Assembly: GCA_910577435.1 (NCBI GenBank)
Contig: CAJTLV010000006.1
Coordinates: 62,990 to 126,989, forward strand
Direction of reading: 5' to 3'
DNA length: 64,000 nt
From: an uncultured Christensenella sp.
Lineage (GTDB): Bacteria > Bacillota > Clostridia > Christensenellales > Pumilibacteraceae
In this document: positions 32,170 to 40,728 of the stretch, one piece after another
Layout: every line of letters begins with the position of its first letter
Numbering within the stretch: the first letter of the stretch is position 1
The notes under the pieces: model-generated
What the model was told of the DNA's origin: nothing
The model's database searches: none
Seen by the model: the letters and a program-made list of their open reading frames with translations, nothing else
Made by a program: the position numbers and the translations under genes

Positions 32170-33475
32170 AACGCTTAAAAACGCATTCAAAAATAAAGAG
32201 GTGCGCACGAAACTTCTAATAACGATCGCGCTCCTCTTTATCTACCGTTTGGGTTGCTGGATACCTATTCCGGGTATCAATGCGGCGGCCTATTCGAGTA
32301 CGATGAACGACGGTTCGCTGTTGTCGCTGTTGAACGGTATCAACGGTAACGCGCTTGCCAACGGTTCGTTATTCGCGATAGGTATAACGCCGTATATAAA
32401 CGCGTCGATAATATTGCAGCTTCTCACGGTCGCCATTCCGAGACTCCAAGAGTATTCGAAACAGGGCGACGAGGGCAAGCGCAAGATAACGCAAATCACT
32501 CGGTATATCACCATTATACTCGCTATCGCGCAAGCGGCGGCAATCACGGTGTCGTATGCCCGATCGGGAGCGCTCACGGACGGCGTATTCGGTCCGATGA
32601 ATCAGACTTGGCTTATCGGCATATTCGTAGCACTGTTGATGATAACCGGCTCTATGCTTACAATGTGGTTGGGCGAGAGAATAACCGACTACGGCGTAGG
32701 CAACGGCATAAGCCTTTTGATCTTTGTCGGTATCATCGCTTCTGCGGGCCTGTCGATAATAGCGCAGTTCAAGAGCGCGATCGACGGCGACGAAATGGCT
32801 ATATGGCAACTCATAGGCTTTGTAATAATGGTCGTTGCGGTGTTTATGCTCATCGTGTTCGTCGACCTTGCGGAGCGCAGAGTTCCCGTTCAGTACGCCA
32901 AGCAGATAAAAGGCAGAAAGCAGTACGGCGGGCAAAGCACGTATATCCCCGTTAAACTCAACGCGAGCGGCGTGTTGCCGATAATCTTCGCGACGGCGAT
33001 AATCACATTCCCGCAGATGATAGCGCAGATGGTTGCGCCCGAAAGTTCGTTCTACCGTTGGTGGTCGACGTGGTTGGGCGCGGGCAGTCAGTATCCTATC
33101 TATTATATACTCGTGGCGCTCTTGATCCTGTTCTTCTCGTACTTTTACGCGCAGATCGAGTTCAACCCCGAAGATATATCGCGCAACATTCAGCAGTACG
33201 GCGGCTTTATACACGGCATTCGTCCGGGCAAGCCGACGACCGAATATCTGTCGCGCATATCCAAGCGTCTCACGCTGTTCGGCGCAATATTCCTTGCGTT
33301 CATTGCGTTGGTTCCGTCGGTCATATTCGCGGCGGTGCTGGGCAGCGGCGGACAAACGCTGGTCAACGCTTTCTCGGCAACGGGAATGCTCATCGTAGTC
33401 TCGGTTGCGCTTGAATTCAACAAACAGCTCCAGAGCTTGTTGATGATGAAGCAGTACAAAGGATTCTTGAAGTAA
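32162..33475 (+). CDS. secY: Protein translocase subunit SecY
   Basis: 437 aa with ten transmembrane helices. Markers are GCWIPIPGI near the N-terminus, SLFAIGITPYINASIILQLL, the plug and lateral-gate region, and the cytoplasmic loop VPVQYAKQIKGRK. It forms the SecYEG channel. It overlaps rplO by 8 nt, tying membrane insertion to ribosome synthesis as in most bacteria. Confidence 0.98.
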   Translation: MFETLKNAFKNKEVRTKLLITIALLFIYRLGCWIPIPGINAAAYSSTMNDGSLLSLLNGINGNALANGSLFAIGITPYINASIILQLLTVAIPRLQEYSKQGDEGKRKITQITRYITIILAIAQAAAITVSYARSGALTDGVFGPMNQTWLIGIFVALLMITGSMLTMWLGERITDYGVGNGISLLIFVGIIASAGLSIIAQFKSAIDGDEMAIWQLIGFVIMVVAVFMLIVFVDLAERRVPVQYAKQIKGRKQYGGQSTYIPVKLNASGVLPIIFATAIITFPQMIAQMVAPESSFYRWWSTWLGAGSQYPIYYILVALLILFFSYFYAQIEFNPEDISRNIQQYGGFIHGIRPGKPTTEYLSRISKRLTLFGAIFLAFIALVPSVIFAAVLGSGGQTLVNAFSATGMLIVVSVALEFNKQLQSLLMMKQYKGFLK

Positions 33476-33547
33476 TCGAATAGGCAGGGTCGCCGACGAG
33501 CGTCCGCACTTTCGAAAGACAACTACTACTGTCAACGGAGGATCGCT

Positions 33548-34165
33548 ATGAATTTGATCATTATGGGCGCGCCAGGTTCCGGCAAAGGAACGCAGGCGAC
33601 GCAAATCTGCAAAAAGCATAATTTACCGCATATTTCCACCGGCGATCTTCTCCGCAAGAATATAGCGGACGGTACCGATCTCGGCAAGAAAGCCAAAGCG
33701 TATATGGACGCAGGCAAGCTGGTTCCCGACGATCTCGTAATCGCGCTCATAAAAGCAAGGTTCGAAGAACCCGACTGCAAAAACGGTTTCCTTCTCGACG
33801 GATTCCCTCGCAACAGCGCGCAAGCGGACGTTCTCGGCGGGATAGTCGAAATCGATAAAGCTATCTATCTCGACGTCGACTTAGGCAAGATCGCCGACCG
33901 TATGGCGGGACGCAGGGTATGCCCCGCGTGCGGATACTCGACGAGCGTCGATCTCGCAAAGGACAGCAAGTGCAAAGAGTGCGGCGCGGCGCTTATCATT
34001 CGCGACGACGACCGCCGCGACGTGGTCGAGAACAGACTTAAAGTATACTCCGAACAGGCGGCGCCGCTTGTCGAGTATTATAAAGCAAAGGGCGTGCTTG
34101 TCACTGTCGACGGCAACAGATCGATCGACGACGTAAACAAGCAGATAGAGGACGCGCTTAAATGA
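33548..34165 (+). CDS. adk: Adenylate kinase, zinc-lid type
   Basis: A 205-aa protein. P-loop GAPGSGKGTQ (7-16), NMP-binding HISTGDLLR, DGFPRNSAQAD, and a LID with a four-cysteine zinc site (CPACG... CKECG), as in Gram-positive adenylate kinases. It catalyses ATP + AMP = 2 ADP. The adk-map placement after secY is standard. It overlaps map by 4 nt. Confidence 0.97.
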   Translation: MNLIIMGAPGSGKGTQATQICKKHNLPHISTGDLLRKNIADGTDLGKKAKAYMDAGKLVPDDLVIALIKARFEEPDCKNGFLLDGFPRNSAQADVLGGIVEIDKAIYLDVDLGKIADRMAGRRVCPACGYSTSVDLAKDSKCKECGAALIIRDDDRRDVVENRLKVYSEQAAPLVEYYKAKGVLVTVDGNRSIDDVNKQIEDALK

Positions 34166-34902
34166 TCTGCAAAACGCAAGCCGATTACGACGGTATGCGC
34201 GCGGCGGGCAAGGTAGTCAAAGCCGCGCTCGACGCGGCGGAGAAATGCGTCCGAGCGGGCGCGACCACTTTGGAGATAGACGCGGTCGTCGAACAGACTA
34301 TAAGAAGTATGGGCGCGACCCCGTCATCTAAGGGTTTTCACGGTTACCCCAATGCGTCGTGTATATCGGTCAACGACGTAGTCGTTCACGGAATACCGTC
34401 GCTTAACGTCGTCAAGGACGGCGACATAGTGTCTGTCGACATTACCGCACTTTTGAACGGATACCAAAGCGACGCCGCCCGCACATTTTTGGTCGGCAAT
34501 GTTTCGGAGCGCGACAGGGCGCTCGTTGCGGCGGCTAAGGAAGCGTTCGAGCTCGCTATGGAGTACGCCGTTGCGGGCAACCGCGTGGGCGACATCTCGG
34601 CAACGGTGCAGATGTTCTGCGAGTTCGGCGGGTACGGAGTAGTCCGCGACCTTACGGGACACGGCATAGGACACAATATGCACGAGCCGCCCGAAGTTCC
34701 AAACTTCGGCAAGCGCAAGACGGGCGCACCGCTCAAAGTAGGGTTGTGCATAGCAGTCGAGCCGATGATAACGGCAGGCGGTTGGCGGGTCAAGACCGAT
34801 CGCGACGGATGGACGGTCAGAACGTCCGACGGCAGCCGTGCGGCGCACTATGAAAACACGATAATCGTCACCGACGGCGCGCCGGAAATACTCACGGTAT
34901 AG
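34162..34902 (+). CDS. map: Methionine aminopeptidase, type I
   Basis: A 246-aa metallopeptidase that removes initiator Met. Metal ligands are visible: the Asp pair in VSVDITALLNGYQSDAARTF, His in LTGHGIGHNMHEPP, Glu in CIAVEPMI and Glu in AHYENTI; the substrate His is in VVHGIPS. Overlaps adk (ATGA). Confidence 0.97.
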   Translation: MICKTQADYDGMRAAGKVVKAALDAAEKCVRAGATTLEIDAVVEQTIRSMGATPSSKGFHGYPNASCISVNDVVVHGIPSLNVVKDGDIVSVDITALLNGYQSDAARTFLVGNVSERDRALVAAAKEAFELAMEYAVAGNRVGDISATVQMFCEFGGYGVVRDLTGHGIGHNMHEPPEVPNFGKRKTGAPLKVGLCIAVEPMITAGGWRVKTDRDGWTVRTSDGSRAAHYENTIIVTDGAPEILTV

Positions 34903-34911
34903 GCGGCTATA

Positions 34912-35166
34912 ATGGAAACGGGCGATATTGTGATAAGCCGAGCGGGACACGATACGGGCAAATCGTTCGTGGTGATAGCGGTGGTAAGCGACGGGTTCGT
35001 GCTGATAGCGGACGGCAAGTCGCGACCGATCGAAAATCCCAAGCTCAAACGAAAAAGGCATTTACGGGCAGTAGAGCCGAGCGGCTTGAAAAACCCGACG
35101 AACGCGGCGCTCAAAAAGCGCATAAAACAATTCATTTCGGACAGGAGGTTGTATGCCGAGAAGTGA
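34912..35166 (+). CDS. KOW-domain (L14e-like) RNA-binding protein
   Basis: An 84-aa basic protein. METGDIVISRAGHDTGKSFVVIAVVSDGFVLIADGK is a KOW/SH3-like fold resembling eukaryotic L14e; the C-terminus is rich in K/R. It is commonly found between map and infA in Clostridia. It probably binds rRNA; the exact role is unknown. Overlaps infA by 14 nt. Confidence 0.88.
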   Translation: METGDIVISRAGHDTGKSFVVIAVVSDGFVLIADGKSRPIENPKLKRKRHLRAVEPSGLKNPTNAALKKRIKQFISDRRLYAEK

Positions 35167-35374
35167 TAATATAGAAGCCGAAGGCACTGTAGAGGAGTGT
35201 CTGCCGGGTACTAAGTTCAAAGTCAAGCTCGATAACGGCGCAATTGTTATGTGCACGATCGCGGGCAAGATGAGAGTCAACTATATCAAAGTACTGTTGG
35301 GCGACCGCGTCAAAGTTGCGATCTCACCGTACGATATCACAAGAGGTATAATAACTTTCAGAAGTAAAAATTGA
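35153..35374 (+). CDS. infA: Translation initiation factor IF-1
   Basis: A 73-aa OB-fold protein (IEAEGTVEECLPGTKFKVKL... GKMRVNYIKVLLGDRVKVAISPYDITRGIITFR). It blocks the A site during initiation. The start lies inside the KOW gene. A 124-nt gap with an imperfect TTCCGAATTCCG...CGGATTCCGAA hairpin follows. Confidence 0.97.
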   Translation: MPRSDNIEAEGTVEECLPGTKFKVKLDNGAIVMCTIAGKMRVNYIKVLLGDRVKVAISPYDITRGIITFRSKN

Positions 35375-35498
35375 CGCGCAAACCGTCAATACGTATTTAC
35401 ATCTATCCAAGCGCCGATGCGCGCAACATAAAACAATCTCTAACCAACGACAATTCCGAATTCCGCAATGCGGATTCCGAATCGATAAAGGAGCAATT

Positions 35499-35615
35499 AT
35501 GAAAGTAAGATCTTCGGTCAAGCCTATGTGCGACAAGTGCAAAGTCATACGCCGTCACGGCAAAGTTATGGTAATTTGCAGTAAGAACCCCAGCCACAAA
35601 CAGCGTCAGGGCTGA
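35499..35615 (+). CDS. rpmJ: Ribosomal protein L36
   Basis: A 38-aa protein, MKVRSSVKPMCDKCKVIRR...VMVICSKNPSHKQRQG. The C-x2-C...C...H zinc ligands are complete. Preceded by AAAGGAG. Confidence 0.97.
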   Translation: MKVRSSVKPMCDKCKVIRRHGKVMVICSKNPSHKQRQG

Positions 35616-35770
35616 GCGTCGGTGTTGCCGTGCGGTTCGCACGGCGGCTTCGGTGTTTTCGGCAGGGAAAGATAATCGAAAACAACCGCGCGGGCGTGAG
35701 CGTGACATTCCACGCGCTTGCGTTTCGGCGCGACAAGATAAACAACAAAATCATTCAAGGAGTAGTCAAA

Positions 35771-36145
35771 GTGGCAAGAATTGCAGGCATTGATTTGCCC
35801 AAAGAAAAACGTGTCGAGATCGGACTTACGTATATTTACGGCATCGGTCGTCCGACGGCAAACAAAATTCTCAAAGCGACGGGCATAGATCCCGATATTC
35901 GCGTCAAGGACTTGACAGGCGATCAGGAGAACGCGCTTCGTACCTATATAGACAAAAACGTCAAGGTGGAAGGCGACCTTCACCGCGAAGTCGAGCTTAA
36001 CATCAAGCGTCTCAAAGACATCGGTTGCTATCGCGGCGTGCGGCATCGTAAAAACCTGCCCGTTCGCGGTCAGAACACCAAGCAGAACGCGCGCACCCGC
36101 AAGGGTCCGAAGCGCACCGTTTCGCGCAAGAAGAAGGAGAAATAA
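35771..36145 (+). CDS. rpsM: Ribosomal protein S13
   Basis: 124 aa from a GTG at 35771 preceded by AAGGAG (35757-35762), giving the canonical ARIAGIDLP start; a longer in-frame version from 35630 is unsupported. It has the YIYGIGRPTANKILKATGI helix-hairpin-helix and a basic C-terminal tail that contacts P-site tRNA. GTG is an unusual start in this operon. Confidence 0.97.
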   Translation: MARIAGIDLPKEKRVEIGLTYIYGIGRPTANKILKATGIDPDIRVKDLTGDQENALRTYIDKNVKVEGDLHREVELNIKRLKDIGCYRGVRHRKNLPVRGQNTKQNARTRKGPKRTVSRKKKEK

Positions 36146-36148
36146 AAT

Positions 36149-36538
36149 ATGGCAGTCAAAAAGTCCACGACCAAGAAGAAGGTCACAAAGAATATCGACA
36201 AGGGCTGCGTTCACATTCACGCGTCGTTCAACAACACCATTGTCACCGTCACCGACGAGCAGGGCAACGCTATTGCCGCTTGCTCGGCGGGCGCGCTCAA
36301 ATTTCGCGGATCGAGAAAAAGCACTCCGTATGCCGCTCAGATGGCGGCCGAAGAAGCGGCGCGCCGCGCGATGGATCACGGCTTGCGCTCTGTCAAGGTG
36401 TTTGTAAAAGGACCGGGTTCGGGCAGAGAGTCCGCTATCCGCGCTATGGAAGTAGTCGGTTTGCAGGTCACGGAGATCAGCGACGTATCGCCGATCCCGC
36501 ACAACGGATGCCGTCCGCCCAAGCGCAGACGCGTTTAA
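36149..36538 (+). CDS. rpsK: Ribosomal protein S11
   Basis: A 129-aa protein (KGCVHIHASFNNTIVTVTDEQGNAIAACSAG... PHNGCRPPKRRRV). On the 30S platform. Normal length. Confidence 0.98.
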   Translation: MAVKKSTTKKKVTKNIDKGCVHIHASFNNTIVTVTDEQGNAIAACSAGALKFRGSRKSTPYAAQMAAEEAARRAMDHGLRSVKVFVKGPGSGRESAIRAMEVVGLQVTEISDVSPIPHNGCRPPKRRRV

Positions 36539-36550
36539 GGAGATTAGATT

Positions 36551-37171
36551 ATGGCAAGAAATATTTGTGCAGATTGCAGACAGTGCCGTCGCGAAGGTCA
36601 GAAACTGTTTTTGAAGGGCGAGCGCTGTGTATCCAAAAAGTGCGCTATGGAGCGCCGTCCCGTCCCTCCCGGACCGCACGCGCAAATGCGCCGCAAGAAC
36701 AGCGAGTACAACACTCAGCTTCGCGAAAAGCAAAAGGTCAAGCGCGCATACGGCGTACTCGAAAAGCAGTTCCGTATGTACTATGAAAGAGCGGAACGCC
36801 AAAAGGGCGTAACCGGCGAGAATATGCTCGCTATGCTCGAAAAGCGTCTCGATAACGTCGTGTACCGTATGGGCATCGGCGCGTCGCGCAAAATGGCGAG
36901 ACAGATCGTCAATCACGGTCACATTCTCGTAAACGGCAAGCGCGTCGACATCCCGTCCTATCAGGTCAAGCTCGGCGACGAGATCTCCATTCGCGAGACC
37001 AGCCGCGACAACGCGCTGTTCAAAGAACTTCGCGGTGCGAAGATCGTAATGCCCAAGTGGGTCACGTTCGACACCGAGAACTTTATAGGCAAGATCGTCG
37101 ACAACCCGAAGCGCGACGACATCGATCTCAGTATCAACGAACAGCTCATCGTCGAGTTGTACTCTAAGTAA
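36551..37171 (+). CDS. rpsD: Ribosomal protein S4, zinc-binding form
   Basis: A 206-aa protein. The N-terminus has clustered cysteines (NICADCRQCRREG... KGERCVSKKCAMERR), typical of zinc-containing S4; an S4 RNA-binding domain follows (LDNVVYRMGIGASRKMARQIVNHGHILVNGKRVDIPSYQV). S4 nucleates 30S assembly and represses the alpha operon in E. coli. It is in the operon here, unlike in Bacillus subtilis. Confidence 0.97.
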   Translation: MARNICADCRQCRREGQKLFLKGERCVSKKCAMERRPVPPGPHAQMRRKNSEYNTQLREKQKVKRAYGVLEKQFRMYYERAERQKGVTGENMLAMLEKRLDNVVYRMGIGASRKMARQIVNHGHILVNGKRVDIPSYQVKLGDEISIRETSRDNALFKELRGAKIVMPKWVTFDTENFIGKIVDNPKRDDIDLSINEQLIVELYSK

Positions 37172-37187
37172 TAAGGAGTAGCGAGCT

Positions 37188-38141
37188 ATGATGGAAATCG
37201 AAATGCCGAAAATCTCGTTGGAGGAAACCGACAGCTACCGCACGGGCAAGTTCGTCGTCGAACCGCTCGATCGCGGTTACGGTCACACGCTCGGCAACGC
37301 CCTGCGCCGCGTACTGCTGTCCAACCTTCCGGGCGCCGCCGTCGTCGGTATAATGATCGAAGGCGTCGACCACGAGTTTTCGACAATAAAGGGCGTCAAG
37401 GAAGACGTCACGGAGATCATTCTCAATCTCAAATCGCTCAACCTCAAAGCGAATTTTTCGGACAAGAACCTCGTTAAAGAACTGCATCTCCAAAAGAGCA
37501 GTGCGGGCGCGGTCACTGCGGCGGACATCGACGCAGATCCCGAAATAGATATACTCAATCCCGACCTGTATCTTTGCACGCTCGACGACGGCGCCAAGCT
37601 CGATATGACGCTGTACGTCAAAAAGGGCAGGGGTTATGTCGTCGCGGAAAACCTTAAAGATCCGTCACGCCCGATAGGATACATTCCCATCGACGCTATA
37701 TTCACGCCCGTCAAGTTCGCATCGTACTCGGTCGAGCCGACGCGCGTCGGTCAGTCGCTCGACTACGACAAACTGACTATCAATGTGAGCACCGACGGCT
37801 CGCTGTCCGCTAAGGACGTACTTAGCCTTGCGGCTAAGGCGCTCGAAGACCACATCAAACTATTCGTCGCGCTTTCCGATACGATCTCCGGTATGGACAT
37901 TCTCGTGTCGCGCTCTGAGGACAGACAGCAAAAGGTCTTGGAAATGAACATCGAGGAAATGGACTTGTCCGTTCGCAGTTACAACTGCTTGAAGCGCGCA
38001 GGCATCCATACCGTCGCCGACCTTACGCGCAAGACCGAAGAGGATATGCTCAAAGTGCGCAATCTCGGCAGAAAATCGCTCGACGAAGTTATCGCCAAGC
38101 TCCGTATGTTCGGACTTGACCTCAAAGCGTCGGAAGACTAA
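37188..38141 (+). CDS. rpoA: RNA polymerase alpha subunit
   Basis: A 317-aa protein. The N-terminal assembly domain includes PLDRGYGHTLGNALRRVLLSNLPGAAV; after a linker, the C-terminal domain reads LDLSVRSYNCLKRAGIHTVADLTRKTEEDMLKVRNLGRKSLDEV, which contacts UP elements. AAGGAG precedes two adjacent ATGs (37188, 37191). Confidence 0.98.
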   Translation: MMEIEMPKISLEETDSYRTGKFVVEPLDRGYGHTLGNALRRVLLSNLPGAAVVGIMIEGVDHEFSTIKGVKEDVTEIILNLKSLNLKANFSDKNLVKELHLQKSSAGAVTAADIDADPEIDILNPDLYLCTLDDGAKLDMTLYVKKGRGYVVAENLKDPSRPIGYIPIDAIFTPVKFASYSVEPTRVGQSLDYDKLTINVSTDGSLSAKDVLSLAAKALEDHIKLFVALSDTISGMDILVSRSEDRQQKVLEMNIEEMDLSVRSYNCLKRAGIHTVADLTRKTEEDMLKVRNLGRKSLDEVIAKLRMFGLDLKASED

Positions 38142-38158
38142 TAAGGAGTTATTACGAT

Positions 38159-38668
38159 ATGGAACAGAGAAAACTTTCCCTTCCCACCGATCAGCGTGTG
38201 GCGCTGTTGCGCAGTCAAGTGACGGCGTTGTTGTGGAACGGCAAAATAACGACAACAAAAGCGCGCGCAAAAGAAGTGCAACGCATTGCGGACGGAATCA
38301 TTCAGCTCGCGGTCGATACCGTGTTCGACGTAAAGAAAGAGGTCAAGCAGGGCGTTGACAAGAAAGGCAAACCCATCGAGGTCGAGGTCGTTCTCGACGG
38401 CGAAAAGCGTCTCGCCGCGCGCCGCAAGATAATGGCTCAGGTCTACGATCCGCCCGAAGTTCGCAAAGCCGACGAGACCGCGCCCGCGTTCAGAGAGCGC
38501 ACGAAGGATATTCGGCATCCGCTCATCGAGAAGATATTCAACGTGTACGCGATCCGTTACGCCCAGCGCAACCGCGACAACAATTGCAGCGGCGGTTATA
38601 CGCGCGTGCTCAAACTCGGTCCCCGTCGCGGTGACGGCGCGGAAGAAGCGTTGATCGAATTGGTTTAA
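38159..38668 (+). CDS. rplQ: Ribosomal protein L17, enlarged form
   Basis: 169 aa, against 113-130 for the family. The core RKLSLPTDQRVALLRSQVTALLWNGKITTTKARAKEVQRIAD and the C-terminal GGYTRVLKLGPRRGDGAEEALIELV are standard. A ~45-residue insertion (KKEVKQGVDKKGKPIEVEVVLDGEK... YDPPEVRKADET) sits in the middle. It lies next to L22 near the exit tunnel. Last gene of the superoperon. Confidence 0.97.
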   Translation: MEQRKLSLPTDQRVALLRSQVTALLWNGKITTTKARAKEVQRIADGIIQLAVDTVFDVKKEVKQGVDKKGKPIEVEVVLDGEKRLAARRKIMAQVYDPPEVRKADETAPAFRERTKDIRHPLIEKIFNVYAIRYAQRNRDNNCSGGYTRVLKLGPRRGDGAEEALIELV

Positions 38669-38679
38669 TACAGAAAAGC

Positions 38680-38704
38680 AAAAAGAGCCGAAAGGCTCTT
38701 TTTT
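38680..38704 (+). terminator. Terminator of the ribosomal superoperon
   Basis: AAAAGAGCC-gaaa-GGCTCTTTTTT, a strong intrinsic terminator 12 nt after the rplQ stop. Confidence 0.92.
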
Positions 38705-39010
38705 AATTCGGATTCGAAAGTCGAAACGTTTATCGCCTTTGCCACCGACGCGATACTTCCCGCTAAACGAGACAGCGTGGCGGGGTACAGCTGTGACGTT
38801 GATCAAACCCCTATCGGCGCGTTGCGCCGCTTTCTGCGAATGGAAAGTAACGTTTGCGGGATTAATCTTGACAAAGAATATAATTCGTATCTACGTCTAA
38901 AAGCTGTATGGAATAAAAATATGATTATTAATCATATGTGCTGACACCGGATTGATAGTCATATATAATATCTTTATGATTAAAAGTCATAGTCATACGA
39001 GGTTACGATT
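38705..39010 (+). other. 306-nt gap before Cys-rich cassette copy 2
   Basis: I see no gene. It holds a palindrome ATGATTATTAATCAT (38921-38935) and a good promoter, TTGATA (38952-38957), 17-bp spacer, TATGAT (38975-38980), driving the cassette at 39011 after a CGAGG ribosome site. A TTGACA at 38868 has a TATAAT only 9 nt later and is not a promoter by spacing. Confidence 0.6.
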
Positions 39011-39268
39011 ATGGATAACAAATGCAATCGGTGCAAGCAATTCGACAGGTATTATACGCGCGGGGTGACGCGGTTCGATAAGACGGAGATCGGGCGGTGT
39101 TATGCGACGGGGGACGATGTGAGCGCGCAGGGAAGTTGCGCCGAGTTCATAGCGAAGAAATCGGTCAAAAGGACAAGGTACGCGATCGAACTGTGTTTGA
39201 ATAACATAATGACCGATATATCGGCGGTGCGAAATATGATAGAGGAAAGTGACGATGGGGAAGTGTAA
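39011..39268 (+). CDS. Cys-rich small protein A, copy 2
   Basis: An 85-aa paralogue of the protein at 21825, identical through the first 43 residues and differing mainly around residues 44-52 (SCAEFIAKKSVKR against SCDKFTAKTPVKR). The cysteine pattern is fully conserved. It has its own promoter, unrelated to that of copy 1. Overlaps protein B by 14 nt. Confidence 0.75.
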   Translation: MDNKCNRCKQFDRYYTRGVTRFDKTEIGRCYATGDDVSAQGSCAEFIAKKSVKRTRYAIELCLNNIMTDISAVRNMIEESDDGEV

Positions 39269-39451
39269 GTCTTGCGCAAACCGCAAACGATTATACAGGA
39301 AGTCGACGTGCGGGTATTACGCCGATAAAAAGTATTACTGTACGGAGCGAGAGACGATGACGGACAATGTAAGCGGGTGCGAGCGGTGGGAGCGAAAAAT
39401 GGTAGAGATAGATTTGTCAAAAGCTAGGTTCGATAAGGTAGAAGAAGATTT
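39011..39451 (+). repeat. Direct repeat copy 2: Cys-rich two-gene cassette
   Basis: Same orientation as 21825-22268, 17.2 kb away, so the whole ribosomal superoperon lies between two homologous direct repeats of about 440 bp. Confidence 0.85.
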
Positions 39452-39491
39452 GAAGTGTATAGAAAAGTATTGCGCGAAATGCGATAACTAA
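39255..39491 (+). CDS. Cys-rich small protein B, copy 2
   Basis: 78 aa from ATG 39255, homologous to the copy 1 start. It is nearly identical to 22069-22293 up to LSKARFDKVEEDL. The C-terminus then diverges into KCIEKYCAKCDN, which adds another C-x2-C pair absent from copy 1. The cysteine framework is conserved. Function unknown. Confidence 0.72.
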   Translation: MGKCKSCANRKRLYRKSTCGYYADKKYYCTERETMTDNVSGCERWERKMVEIDLSKARFDKVEEDLKCIEKYCAKCDN

Positions 39492-39519
39492 AAAAACGCC
39501 GCTTGCGAAGGCTGCGTTT
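39490..39519 (-). terminator. Terminator of the amidase gene
   Basis: Minus strand: AACGC-agc-CTT-cgc-AAG-cgg-CGTT followed by seven T; it also overlaps the stop of the Cys-rich cassette. Confidence 0.6.
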
Positions 39520-39579
39520 CGTCGTAATTCCGCACGGGTTAAGGGGTGCGGAACGAGCATAGCGTAATCGAATCGCTTG

Positions 39580-40062
39580 TTATTTGCGCACGGCTAGGAT
39601 ATGAATGCCGCGAATTTGCCAATACGAGTATGTAGACAGCGGACGGTTATATGCGTCGATCGTGTGGGCGGCAAGATACAGTTCGCCGTCTTCGTGTTTG
39701 TCTACCACTATAAGGCAGTGATAGAATCCGCTTCGATTGCCGAGCTGAACGAGATCGCCGATTTCGAGCGTTTCGACAGGCGCGGCGTGTCCGAACGGAC
39801 CGTATCCCTCGTTGGCGGTGAGAAAATCGTAAAATTCTTCGACGCCCGTCCAAGCGGGAGCGCGGTTGTTCGCCGAGCGGTAGTACCAACCCGTTTCGGG
39901 TGTGAAGTTCATAATGCCCGATCCCGCATACACGCATTGCGACGCGAAGTTGGTGCAGTCGCCGCCGATGTCGTCGAAGCAGTAATAGTTGGGATTGCGT
40001 TCGAACGCCCAGCGTTTTGCATACGCTTTTACTGATATTCTGTCGTACATTTCGGTCTTCAT
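39580..40062 (-). CDS. Amidase-domain (NlpC/P60-like) protein
   Basis: A 160-aa protein matching the putative amidase domain family (PF12671 type): AYAKRWAFERNPNYYCFDDIGGDCTNFASQCVYAG holds the catalytic-type Cys of DCTNFASQ. A later GDLVQLGN... FYHCLIVV supplies the probable catalytic His. No signal peptide is visible, unusual if it acts on peptidoglycan; homologues are often exported. A TATTAT box ends 5 nt before the ATG, but without a clear -35. Confidence 0.85.
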   Translation of the reverse strand: MKTEMYDRISVKAYAKRWAFERNPNYYCFDDIGGDCTNFASQCVYAGSGIMNFTPETGWYYRSANNRAPAWTGVEEFYDFLTANEGYGPFGHAAPVETLEIGDLVQLGNRSGFYHCLIVVDKHEDGELYLAAHTIDAYNRPLSTYSYWQIRGIHILAVRK

Positions 40063-40144
40063 ACCCCATAATATTCACGGCAAAAGCAATATGTTACACG
40101 TCCTATCGAAGCGCGAACGGCGAGAATACGTTTGCCGTTTGCTA

Positions 40145-40173
40145 TTGACAAAAGTGCCGCCGTACTGTATAAT
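40145..40173 (+). promoter_or_regulatory. Perfect promoter abutting the phosphatase start codon
   Basis: TTGACA (40145-40150), 17-bp spacer, TATAAT (40168-40173), then only AGTTCA before ATG 40180. Transcription should start at or next to the A of the ATG. Confidence 0.9.
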
Positions 40174-40179
40174 AGTTCA

Positions 40180-40641
40180 ATGATAAACGTTCTTTTTGTG
40201 TGTTTGGGAAACATTTGCCGCTCGCCCACAGCGGAATTGGTGTTCAAGAAACTTGTTGACGACGCGGGGTTATCGGATAGGTTTTCGATCGACAGTTGCG
40301 GCTCGTCGGACGAGGAGGAGGGCAATCCGATATATCCGCCTGCGCTTCGCGTGCTTAACGCGCACGGCATAGACGGGGCGCACCGTGCGCGGCAGATAAC
40401 TTACGCGGACGCCGAACGCGCCGATTACATCGCGGTTATGGACGAGCGCAACCGCAGCGACGTTTTGCGTCGAGTCGGCTATTCGTTCCGCGACAAAGTA
40501 TTTAAGCTGGGCGATTTCGACGGTGAGCCGCACGATATTTTCGATCCGTGGTTCACGCGCAATTTCGAGCGCGCCTACGACGAAATATATCGCGGGTGTA
40601 AGGGATTGCTCGATTATATAAATCGGAATAGAACGGCGTAA
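40180..40641 (+). CDS. Low-molecular-weight protein-tyrosine phosphatase
   Basis: A 153-aa protein. The P-loop CLGNICRSPTAE with nucleophile C8 and R14 directly follows the N-terminal strand; the general-acid region is DIFDPWF near 126-132. Family members dephosphorylate tyrosine kinases or low-molecular substrates. The ATG at 40180 is fixed by homology (INVLFVCLGNICRSP) and by the promoter, which leaves no room for a ribosome site, so the mRNA should be leaderless. Confidence 0.93.
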   Translation: MINVLFVCLGNICRSPTAELVFKKLVDDAGLSDRFSIDSCGSSDEEEGNPIYPPALRVLNAHGIDGAHRARQITYADAERADYIAVMDERNRSDVLRRVGYSFRDKVFKLGDFDGEPHDIFDPWFTRNFERAYDEIYRGCKGLLDYINRNRTA

Positions 40642-40728
40642 TACTCGTTCTTTGCCGCTGACGCGGCGTTTCCCCATAAAATGAGGTAGACGGGGCGGAA
40701 TCGAAAGACCGCCGACGCGGATATGATA

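Noticed and set aside
35630..35770. Longer rpsM start
   Set aside because: The GTG at 35771 has AAGGAG upstream and yields the canonical S13 N-terminus; the extension is unconserved in look and runs through the gap after rpmJ.
38868..38890. TTGACA followed by TATAAT as a promoter before the second Cys-rich cassette
   Set aside because: The spacing is only about 9 nt; TTGATA-17-TATGAT at 38952-38980 is better placed.
21825..39491. Composite transposon carrying the ribosomal operon
   Set aside because: The flanking cassettes contain no transposase and no terminal inverted repeats, and the enclosed genes are essential and native in composition.
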